Below, piece by piece: positions 7,504 to 13,191 of a stretch of DNA of 13,191 nt. Source of the stretch: Gammaproteobacteria bacterium (GTDB taxonomy: Bacteria > Pseudomonadota > Gammaproteobacteria > SG8-11); the NCBI GenBank assembly GCA_016200445.1, contig JACQEQ010000169.1, forward strand, positions 1 to 13,191, written 5' to 3'. Numbering within the stretch: the first letter of the stretch is position 1; every line of letters begins with the position of its first letter. The translations under genes were made by a program, and so were the position numbers. The notes beneath the pieces are model-generated. The model had not been told where the DNA came from. It made no database searches and worked only from the letters and a program-made list of their open reading frames with translations.

Positions 7504-8828
7504 CGAGCGATGTCCCGTGTCGTTACAGATAAACCCGCGCCGCGTGCCAACGGTACGAAGGCGGGAAACGAAGTCGTCACATTGGCGCAATCGTGGATAA
7601 CAATCGGCGCTGAACTACGCAACGCGGCCATCGAAAACGCCATTGCGATGCGGTGGTCGCCGTAACTATTCACAACGCCCCCGCTAAGCTGGCCGCCCCG
7701 AATGATCATGCCGTCGGCGGTCGGCTTGGCATCAATGCCGAGTTTCAACATGCCTTCCGCCATCGATTGAATCCGGTCGCTCTCCTTTACGCGCAGCTCT
7801 TCGGCACCGGTCAGTACCGTGGTGCCGTGCGCGCAGGCCGCAGCGATGAACAACACCGGAAACTCGTCGATGGCCAACGGCACCTGATCCGGCGGGATTG
7901 CGATGCCCCGCAACGGCGCAGCACGCACGCGAATATCCGCCACCGGCTCGCCGCCGACCACCTGCTCATTTTGCAACGTGATGTTTGCGCCCATCGCGCG
8001 CAGGATGTTGATCACGCCGATGCGTGTCGGATTGATGCCGACATGCTCCAGCGTCAAGTCCGAACCGGCCGCGATGCTGGCGCCGACCATGAAAAACGCC
8101 GCCGACGAAATATCCGCCGGCACATCGATCTTGCCACCGCGCAACACCCCGCCGCCTTCAATACACACAGTGTTGTCATGCCGCTCCACCGTATAACCGA
8201 AGCCCTGCAACATGCGTTCGGTATGGTCGCGCGTCGGCGCAGGCTCGGTGACGCAGGTCTTGCCATTGGCGTACAAGCCAGCGAGCAACAAGCTTGACTT
8301 CACCTGCGCGCTCGCCATCGGCATGGTGTAGTTCATGCCGCGCAATTGCCGCCCGCCTTTGATATGCATGGGCGGCGTGCCAGCCGTAGTGGTTGTCAAG
8401 TCCGCGCCCATCAAACGCAGCGGCTGCGTGACGCGCTTCATCGGACGTTTGGACAACGATGCGTCGCCGGTCATGTCAACATCGAACGCTTGGCCCGACA
8501 GCAACCCAGACAGCAACCGCATCGACGTGCCGGAATTGCCTAAATACAGCGGTTGCGACGGCGCTTTCAAGCCACGCAGTCCAACGCCATGCACCACCAC
8601 ACGTCCCTGCTCCGGCCCGTCGATGCGCACGCCCATGGCGCGAAACGCTGCCATCGTGCACAGACAATCTTCGGCTTCCAGAAAGCCGCTCACTTCGGTC
8701 ACGCCTTCGGCGAGCGCCCCCAACATGATCGACCGGTGCGAGATGGATTTATCACCCGGCACACGGGCACGGCCGGTGAGCTTGCCGCCGGGTTGTACCG
8801 TGTACACCACGTCTTTTGCTGTTGTCAT
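7500..8828 (-). CDS. aroA: 3-phosphoshikimate 1-carboxyvinyltransferase (EPSP synthase), class II-like
   Basis: Transfers the enolpyruvyl group of PEP to shikimate-3-phosphate, the sixth step of the shikimate pathway. The 442-aa protein starts MTTAKDVVYTVQPGG and has the two-lobed fold signatures: PGDKSISHRS (24-33, K27 catalytic), LGNSGTSMRL (96-105), the DEFPVLF region and EELRVKESDRI. All four motifs used to define class II enzymes are present: GDKS (25-28), SAQVK (173-177), RDHTE (200-204) and NPTR (266-269). Position 100 is glycine, not the alanine seen in the glyphosate-tolerant CP4 enzyme. The ATG at 8828 has a weak GGA upstream. It is separated from tyrA by an inverted repeat; in Pseudomonas the two genes are fused. 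Confidence 0.97.
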   Translation of the reverse strand: MTTAKDVVYTVQPGGKLTGRARVPGDKSISHRSIMLGALAEGVTEVSGFLEAEDCLCTMAAFRAMGVRIDGPEQGRVVVHGVGLRGLKAPSQPLYLGNSGTSMRLLSGLLSGQAFDVDMTGDASLSKRPMKRVTQPLRLMGADLTTTTAGTPPMHIKGGRQLRGMNYTMPMASAQVKSSLLLAGLYANGKTCVTEPAPTRDHTERMLQGFGYTVERHDNTVCIEGGGVLRGGKIDVPADISSAAFFMVGASIAAGSDLTLEHVGINPTRIGVINILRAMGANITLQNEQVVGGEPVADIRVRAAPLRGIAIPPDQVPLAIDEFPVLFIAAACAHGTTVLTGAEELRVKESDRIQSMAEGMLKLGIDAKPTADGMIIRGGQLSGGVVNSYGDHRIAMAFSMAALRSSAPIVIHDCANVTTSFPAFVPLARGAGLSVTTRDIAR

Positions 8829-8883
8829 TTTATCGTTCCAAAAAACTCAACTCAAAGAGTTTATTAATTGCAAAGAAGTTACC

Positions 8884-8981
8884 CCTTCCCCTTGCAAGGG
8901 GGAAGGCTGGGATGGAGGTGTTAATACAAACCTGCAGATTCACTCACCCCCATCCTGACCTTCCCCCTTGCAGGGGGAAGG
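8884..8981. repeat. REPIN-like inverted doublet at the tyrA/aroA junction
   Basis: Two 37-base units, at 8884-8920 and 8945-8981, are inverted copies of each other (32 of 37 positions match by eye), separated by 24 bases. Each unit is itself a palindrome of the form CCTTCCCC-TTGCA-GGGGGAAGG followed by a tail resembling GGATGGGGGTG. The composition (G/C runs, no coding pattern) differs sharply from the flanking genes. Two inverted REP-type palindromes side by side is the REPIN architecture: non-autonomous elements mobilised by RAYT transposases elsewhere in a genome. The right-hand unit overlaps the tyrA 3' end and the left-hand unit lies in the tyrA-aroA gap. No transposase gene or clear target duplication is visible. 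Confidence 0.75.
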
Positions 8982-9878
8982 AACACCTAGTTCAGTGCTT
9001 ACTTGAGTAGTTTGCGTGTACTCATCGCGCGCCTGCTTGGCTTGCGCGAACACTGACCATAAATAGCTACCGTCACTGTGTTGCAGCGCCGCTGCAATCT
9101 GCTGCAACTCGCCACTATAGCGGCGCAGCATTGTAAGGAGTGCGTTGCGATTCGCCAAACAGATGTCATGCCACATTTGCGGATCACTGGAGGCGATGCG
9201 CGTGAAGTCGCGAAACCCACCGGCGGCATATTTAAAAATCTCATCCTTGTCTTGCATTCCGGCGAGTGTATGCACCAGGGTGTACGCCAGCACATGCGGC
9301 AGGTGGCTACTCGCAGCCAGAATTTCATCATGATGCTGCGGGTCCATTTCGCTGACTTGCGCGCCCGCCTGCTCCCACATCCAGGTCACGCGTGACACCG
9401 CCCAAGCATGGGTGGTCGACGCTGGCGTCAGAATCACTTTGCGCTGGCGAAACAACTCCGCGAACGACGCTTCCACACCACTGCGCTCGGTGCCTGCGAT
9501 TGGATGGCCGGGCACAAACGTCGGCGGCAAGTTGCCAAATGCTATTTGAGCGGCGCGCACCACATCGCCCTTGGTACTGCCCACATCAGTAACGATTGTG
9601 TTCGGCGATAGCTGTGATGCCATCCCTTTCAACACTTGCGCCATCGCACCCACCGGCACTGCAACCACGACAACATCCGCGCCCTGTACCGCGCGCGCGA
9701 TGTCGGTTTCGGCGCGATCGATCACACCCAAAGCGAGAGCTTTCTGCAGTTGTTGCGAATCACGCCCGCAACCGACGACTTCATTGCAGGCGCCGGCAGC
9801 GCGCAGCGCCCGTGCCAGCGACCCGCCAATCAGCCCGACGCCGATAACACACAGACGCTGAATCGGTGCGTCAGTCAT
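8940..9878 (-). CDS. tyrA: Prephenate dehydrogenase (TyrA), with repeat-derived C-terminus
   Basis: Oxidatively decarboxylates prephenate to 4-hydroxyphenylpyruvate with NAD(P)+, committing carbon to tyrosine. From the ATG at 9878 it is 312 aa. The Rossmann motif VIGVGLIGGSLARAL (11-25) is followed by GCGRDS (36-41), DVGSTKG (98-104) and the catalytic-region motif PGHPIAGTERSG (123-134, with H125). The helical dimerisation domain contains SSHLPHVLAY and GFRDFTRIASSDP. There is no fused chorismate mutase or ACT domain. The last 13 residues (300-312, PSPCKGEGQDGGE) are translated from a repeat element and do not look like family sequence. The ATG overlaps the hisC stop (ATGACTGA) with an AAGG nine bases upstream. 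A TTG start at 9905 was rejected. Confidence 0.95.
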   Translation of the reverse strand: MTDAPIQRLCVIGVGLIGGSLARALRAAGACNEVVGCGRDSQQLQKALALGVIDRAETDIARAVQGADVVVVAVPVGAMAQVLKGMASQLSPNTIVTDVGSTKGDVVRAAQIAFGNLPPTFVPGHPIAGTERSGVEASFAELFRQRKVILTPASTTHAWAVSRVTWMWEQAGAQVSEMDPQHHDEILAASSHLPHVLAYTLVHTLAGMQDKDEIFKYAAGGFRDFTRIASSDPQMWHDICLANRNALLTMLRRYSGELQQIAAALQHSDGSYLWSVFAQAKQARDEYTQTTQVSTELGVPSPCKGEGQDGGE

Positions 9879-10983
9879 GCCTTGTAACCTTGCACAGCGC
9901 TGCAATCACACGCGCGTTTTCTTCCGGCCTTCCGACCGTAATCCGCAAGTGTTGCGCCAAGCCCGCGACCGGACGCACGATCACACCCTCGCGCAGCAGG
10001 CCTTCGTAGACTTGCGCCGCGTTGGTTTTGACATCTACACACACGAAATTGGCCGCCGACGGAATGACTGTAAAGCCCCGCTGTGTCAGTCCCCGCGTCA
10101 ATTGCGCAAGCCCTTTTTTGTTCACATCCTGCGTGTTCGACAAATGCGCGTGGTCGCCGAGCGCTGCCTGCGCAGCAACCAATGCAAGCGAATTCACATT
10201 GAACGGCGCGCGCACCCGGCTTAACAAGCTGGCCACTTCCGGATGCGAAACTGCGTATCCGGCGCGTATGCCCGCCAGACCATAGGCTTTGGAAAAAGTA
10301 CGCGTGACAATCACATTCGGATATTTATCCAGCCACACCATGGCGTCGGCATAATCGTCAAGACCCAGTGCCTTACCGAACTCGAAATACGCTTCGTCCA
10401 TGACGATCATCACGTGCGGAGGCACGTTATCAAAAAACTTTTCCAGCGCCGTGCGCGTCAACCAGGTGCCGGTGGGATTATTTGGATTCGCGATGAACAC
10501 CAGTTTGGTATTGGCGTTGATCGCCGCACACATCGCGTCCAGGTCGTGACCAAAATTCTTTGCGGCCACCACTACCGAGGTTGCGCCGATGGCCTGCACG
10601 ATAATGGGGTAGAGCAAAAAGCTGTACTGCGCGAACACCACTTCATGCTCCGGGGCAACGAACACGCGCGCTGCAAGTTCCAGCAAGTTGCTCGAACCAT
10701 TGCCCAGCGTGATCTGCTCCGGCCGCACTCCGTGCTGCTTTGCCAGCAGGTTTTTCAGCGTGTAGGCGCCGTCGTCAGGATAGCGTTCAAGTTGCGTTAA
10801 ATTGTCATGTATTGCTGCCAACGCTTTAGGACTGGCCCCCAGCGGGTTTTCGTTAGAGGCAAGTTTTATAGCGTTGGTAACGCCATATTGGCGTTCCAGC
10901 TCTTCCACCGGCTTGCCGGGCACATAGGGTTTCAGGGAACGCACGCCAGCAACGGCGAGATCGGAGAATGCAGGACGCGACAT
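9871..10983 (-). CDS. hisC: Histidinol-phosphate/aromatic aminotransferase (HisC-type)
   Basis: PLP-dependent fold-type I aminotransferase. HisC interconverts histidinol phosphate and imidazole-acetol phosphate, and copies within aromatic operons often also transaminate phenylpyruvate and 4-hydroxyphenylpyruvate. From the ATG at 10983 it is 370 aa. It shows VRSLKPYVPGKPVEELERQYG near the start, the SNENPLGASP substrate segment, NPNNPTG, the MDEAYFEFG strand and the PLP lysine K232 in TFSKAYGLAGIRAGYA. A C-terminal arginine (LRITVGRPEEN) would bind the substrate carboxylate. Lying between pheA and tyrA, it likely does the last step of Phe and Tyr synthesis (inference from context). A GTG start at 11013 would begin inside the upstream repeat, so I rejected it. 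It overlaps tyrA by 8 bp. Confidence 0.93.
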   Translation of the reverse strand: MSRPAFSDLAVAGVRSLKPYVPGKPVEELERQYGVTNAIKLASNENPLGASPKALAAIHDNLTQLERYPDDGAYTLKNLLAKQHGVRPEQITLGNGSSNLLELAARVFVAPEHEVVFAQYSFLLYPIIVQAIGATSVVVAAKNFGHDLDAMCAAINANTKLVFIANPNNPTGTWLTRTALEKFFDNVPPHVMIVMDEAYFEFGKALGLDDYADAMVWLDKYPNVIVTRTFSKAYGLAGIRAGYAVSHPEVASLLSRVRAPFNVNSLALVAAQAALGDHAHLSNTQDVNKKGLAQLTRGLTQRGFTVIPSAANFVCVDVKTNAAQVYEGLLREGVIVRPVAGLAQHLRITVGRPEENARVIAALCKVTRHD

Positions 10984-10996
10984 AAATAATCTACAC

Positions 10997-11053
10997 GTAG
11001 GGACGCGATTCACCGCGCCATATCGCCACGGGCGCGATGAGTCGCGCCCCTAC
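10997..11053. repeat. GTAG-bounded REPIN-like inverted doublet between pheA and hisC
   Basis: A left arm (10997-11019, beginning GTAGGGACGCG) and a right arm (11031-11053, ending GCGCCCCTAC) are inverted copies with about three mismatches in 23 positions, separated by an 11-base loop. Each arm folds by itself: GGCGCGA-TGAG-TCGCGCC is perfect in the right arm, and the left arm has one bulged A. REP palindromes recognised by RAYT (TnpA-REP) proteins usually carry a GTAG tetranucleotide next to the hairpin, and two in inverted orientation form a REPIN. The element fills most of the 95-bp pheA-hisC gap and may affect mRNA stability. It lacks a T-run, so it is not a standard terminator. Confidence 0.78.
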
Positions 11054-11078
11054 TGACCCGGTTTGAGGCAAACTCATC

Positions 11079-12155
11079 TCAAATCACCGCACGCGGATAC
11101 GAACCGAGAACCCTCAACACCGCCGCCTGCTGTTGCAATTCCAGCAACGCGGTTTTCACCGGTTCGCTGTGCGCATGGCCTTCGATGTCGACGAAGAACA
11201 CATAGTCCCACATACCGCGCCGTGACGGGCGCGACTCGATGCGCGTCATCGACACGCCGTGCCGGGCCAGCGGTTGCAGTAACTGAAACAGGCTGCCGGG
11301 TTTGTTCGCGGTCGATAGCAGCAAAGTCGTTTTGTCGTTGCCGCTGGCTAACACGCTGTTCCGCCCGACGACTAAAAAACGCGTGGTGTTATCGGGCTCG
11401 TCTTCGATGTTGCGAGCCAACATGTTCAAACCATAAATAGCTGCCGCCATTTCACCGGCAATCGCCGCAGCACCGGCTTCGCTCTTGGCACGGCGTGCGG
11501 CCTCGGCATTGCTGGCCACGTTGACTAATTCGATGCCGCTGGCATTTTCTTCGATCCATTCGCGGCATTGCGCCAGCGACTGGCTGTGCGAATAGATACG
11601 GCGAATGTCTTTGGCATCGCTCATCGCGCCCATCAAATTATGGTGGATGCGCAATTCCACTTCACCGCAAATGTGCAGCGGAGAATTCAGAAACATGTCG
11701 AGCGTGTGGTTGATGACGCCTTCGGTGGAATTCTCCACCGGCACCACGCCGTAATTGGCCGCGCCGGATTCCACTTCGCGGAACACTGCATCGATTGCCG
11801 GCATCGGCACGGTCGCGACCGAGTGGCCAAACTGCTTCAACGCCGCCGCCTGCGTGAAGGTGCCTTCCGGACCGAGAAACGCGATCTTGAGCGGTTGTTC
11901 GAGTGCGAGACAGGCGGACATGATTTCTCTAAACAACCGCGCCATTTCTTCGTTGGACAGCGGCCCGCTGTTGCGCCCGGCAATTTTCCGCAACACTTCG
12001 GCTTCGCGTTCCGGACGGTAGAAATCCGCACCGGCGCCTTTAATGTCTGCTACTTCTTGGGCGCATTTCGCACGCGCGGAAATCAATACCTGGATCTGTT
12101 CATCCAAGGCGTCGATGCGAGTGCGAATGACTTTTAGTTGGTCGTCTGCGGTCAT
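11079..12155 (-). CDS. pheA: Bifunctional chorismate mutase / prephenate dehydratase (P-protein)
   Basis: Converts chorismate to prephenate and then to phenylpyruvate, the precursor of phenylalanine. The 358-aa protein has three parts. An AroQ-type helical chorismate mutase domain spans about 1-88 (RTRIDALDEQI with R11 and R28-K39 region residues, then YRPEREAEVL at 46-55). A prephenate dehydratase domain starts at IAFLGPEGTFTQ (91-102), with VPVENSTEG and the catalytic TTRF at 257-260. A C-terminal ACT regulatory domain carries KPGSLFQLL and ESRP (307-310), the motif family linked to phenylalanine feedback inhibition. The ATG at 12155 lacks a strong Shine-Dalgarno. It is preceded by serA with a 90-bp gap containing an imperfect stem-loop. 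No phenylalanine-rich leader peptide is present. Confidence 0.97.
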   Translation of the reverse strand: MTADDQLKVIRTRIDALDEQIQVLISARAKCAQEVADIKGAGADFYRPEREAEVLRKIAGRNSGPLSNEEMARLFREIMSACLALEQPLKIAFLGPEGTFTQAAALKQFGHSVATVPMPAIDAVFREVESGAANYGVVPVENSTEGVINHTLDMFLNSPLHICGEVELRIHHNLMGAMSDAKDIRRIYSHSQSLAQCREWIEENASGIELVNVASNAEAARRAKSEAGAAAIAGEMAAAIYGLNMLARNIEDEPDNTTRFLVVGRNSVLASGNDKTTLLLSTANKPGSLFQLLQPLARHGVSMTRIESRPSRRGMWDYVFFVDIEGHAHSEPVKTALLELQQQAAVLRVLGSYPRAVI

Positions 12156-12181
12156 GTCAAAACAACTTTATAACGCAGTAA

Positions 12182-12225
12182 CGCGGAGGCGCCAGGAAAT
12201 CATGCTGTATATTCCTGACCCCGCG
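12182..12225 (-). other. Imperfect stem-loop between serA and pheA
   Basis: CGCGGAGG (12182-12189) pairs with CCCCGCG (12219-12225) with one bulged A, and CAGGAA (12193-12198) pairs with TTCCTG (12212-12217). This gives about 13 base pairs in two blocks around a 13-base loop. It occupies half of the 90-bp serA-pheA gap. There is no T-run directly after it on the minus strand, so it is not a good terminator. It could be a processing site, a third repeat remnant or an attenuator-like structure. Only the pairing is directly seen. Confidence 0.4.
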
Positions 12226-12245
12226 TGTCTTTGCATTGAGATAAT

Positions 12246-13191
12246 TTACAGCACGCGAACTGCCAGCACGCCCTTGATGTTCTGGATTTCCTTGGCGACG
12301 TGGGCCGAACACGCGGCATTGACGTCGATCAAGGTATACGCCAGTTCGCCGCGCGACTTGTTGAGCATGTCGATGATGTTGAGATTAGCCTTGGCCATCG
12401 CAGTCGAGATCTGACCCACCATGTTCGGCACATTGGCGTTGACGACTGCCACACGATGCCCTTCCGCACGCGGCATCACCACCTCGGGGAAATTCACCGA
12501 GTTATGCACGTTGCCGTTTTCCAGGTAGTCGCGCACTTGATCCGCAACCATCACCGCACAGTTATCCTCGGCTTCCGCCGTCGACGCACCCAGGTGCGGC
12601 AAGGTCACGACCCGTGGATGATTTTTGGTTTTCTGCGTGGGGAAGTCACACACATACGCGTACAGCTTGCCGGTATTGAGCGCTTCCAACACGGCAGCAT
12701 CATCGACGATACCTTCGCGCGCGAAGTTCAACACCACCGCGCCTTTGCGCATCAGTTTCACGCGCGCGGGGTTGAGCAAATTGCGGGTCGCATCACTGAG
12801 CGGCACGTGAAACGAAATAAAGTCAACACGCGCCACTAAGTCATCAATGCTGCGCGCCTGCTCCACCGTCGACGACAGACGCCATGCGCCCTCGACGGTA
12901 ATACCTGGATCGAAGCCAATCACACGCATGCCCATCGCAATCGCGGCGTTGGCGACTTCGCGGCCAATCGCACCCAAACCGATCACGCCCAAGGTGCGGC
13001 CGAGCAACTCGTAACCGGCGAAATCTTTTTTGCCCGCTTCCGTGAGTTTGTGCAGCGTCGCGTCGTCGCCTTCCAACTTGCGCGCGAAATCCCATGCCGG
13101 ACCAAGATTGCGGCAAGAGATCAACATGCTGGCGATCACCAGCTCTTTCACCGCATTCGCATTCGCACCCGGAGCATTGAACACGGGAATG
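12246..13191 (-). CDS. serA: D-3-phosphoglycerate dehydrogenase, C-terminal part (truncated by window edge)
   Basis: Oxidises 3-phosphoglycerate to 3-phosphohydroxypyruvate with NAD+, the first step of serine synthesis. The last 314 residues are visible, reading in frame from the window edge (IPVFNAPGANANAVKELV...). The Rossmann motif LGVIGLGAIGREVANAAIAMG is clear, as are the catalytic Arg in NFAREGIVDD (codon 12717-12719) and the catalytic His in LPHLGAST (codon 12594-12596). A C-terminal ACT domain (HRVAVVNANVPNMVGQISTA onward) ends at RVL. The short loop between DFP and HPRVV indicates the compact type of about 390 aa without the intervening domain of long SerA proteins. At the position aligned with the catalytic Glu there is Gln (DFPTQ). 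The start codon is off the right edge. pheA follows after 90 bp. Confidence 0.93.
   Translation of the reverse strand, partial: IPVFNAPGANANAVKELVIASMLISCRNLGPAWDFARKLEGDDATLHKLTEAGKKDFAGYELLGRTLGVIGLGAIGREVANAAIAMGMRVIGFDPGITVEGAWRLSSTVEQARSIDDLVARVDFISFHVPLSDATRNLLNPARVKLMRKGAVVLNFAREGIVDDAAVLEALNTGKLYAYVCDFPTQKTKNHPRVVTLPHLGASTAEAEDNCAVMVADQVRDYLENGNVHNSVNFPEVVMPRAEGHRVAVVNANVPNMVGQISTAMAKANLNIIDMLNKSRGELAYTLIDVNAACSAHVAKEIQNIKGVLAVRVL

Noticed and set aside
7504..7590. N-terminal extension of Cmk (29 extra residues)
   Set aside because: The extension lies wholly within the aroA coding sequence and lacks family similarity; the ATG at 7503 gives the normal Cmk length and a classic ATGA overlap.
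8884..8920. Left repeat unit as a Rho-independent terminator for tyrA
   Set aside because: The hairpin is strong, but no T-run follows it on the minus strand, and its paired inverted copy fits a repeat element better.
8335..8958. Plus-strand open frame of 207 codons ending in the repeat
   Set aside because: It is a shadow of aroA; its C-terminal peptide is only the translated repeat, and nothing supports expression.
12168..12236. Phenylalanine attenuator leader peptide before pheA
   Set aside because: The 22-codon frame contains no phenylalanine codons, has no clear ribosome-binding site, and no terminator/antiterminator pair with a T-run is visible.
1..13191. Defence system, prophage, CRISPR array, tRNA/rRNA gene or biosynthetic cluster
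   Set aside because: All coding space is taken up by conserved housekeeping and envelope genes; no spaced direct repeats, tRNA cloverleaf, integrase or effector genes were seen.

Overview
The window is a tightly packed bacterial chromosome segment in which every gene lies on the minus strand, so transcription runs from high to low coordinates. Protein sequences (S1, IHF-beta, LapB, the chorismate mutase/prephenate dehydratase fusion PheA) and gene order (pheA-hisC-tyrA-aroA-cmk-rpsA-ihfB-lapB-pyrF) point to a proteobacterium, most likely a gammaproteobacterium, though a betaproteobacterium cannot be excluded. The DNA is moderately GC-rich by eye. No phage, integron, CRISPR, toxin-antitoxin or transposase gene is visible.

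Region 1 (13191 to 7500) is an amino-acid and aromatic supercluster: the 3' part of serA (serine synthesis), pheA (phenylalanine branch), hisC (a histidinol-phosphate/aromatic aminotransferase), tyrA (tyrosine branch) and aroA (the EPSP synthase step before chorismate). Region 2 (7503 to 4634) holds cmk, rpsA and ihfB (nucleotide, translation and nucleoid functions) and ends at a strong intrinsic terminator. Region 3 (4609 to 2711) holds lapB (control of LPS synthesis) and pyrF (UMP synthesis). Region 4 (2610 to 266) holds a Wzz-type chain-length regulator and a bifunctional mannose-1-phosphate guanylyltransferase/phosphomannose isomerase, both surface-polysaccharide functions. Region 5 (169 to 1) is the 5' end of metK.

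Several junctions suggest translational coupling: hisC/tyrA overlap by 8 bp, aroA/cmk by 4 bp, lapB/pyrF are separated by 6 bp with the pyrF Shine-Dalgarno inside the lapB stop region, and wzz/manC are separated by 5 bp.

Most of the window is conserved housekeeping DNA, and I did not find a new multi-gene system. The least ordinary signals are non-coding. Two unrelated inverted doublets of short palindromes resemble REP doublets (REPINs). One, at the tyrA/aroA junction, supplies the last 13 codons of tyrA. The other, between pheA and hisC, is bounded by GTAG/CTAC. Other points of interest are an AroA with all four class II EPSP synthase motifs but glycine at position 100, a SerA that appears to lack the catalytic glutamate, serA directly upstream of pheA, and no lapA gene before lapB.
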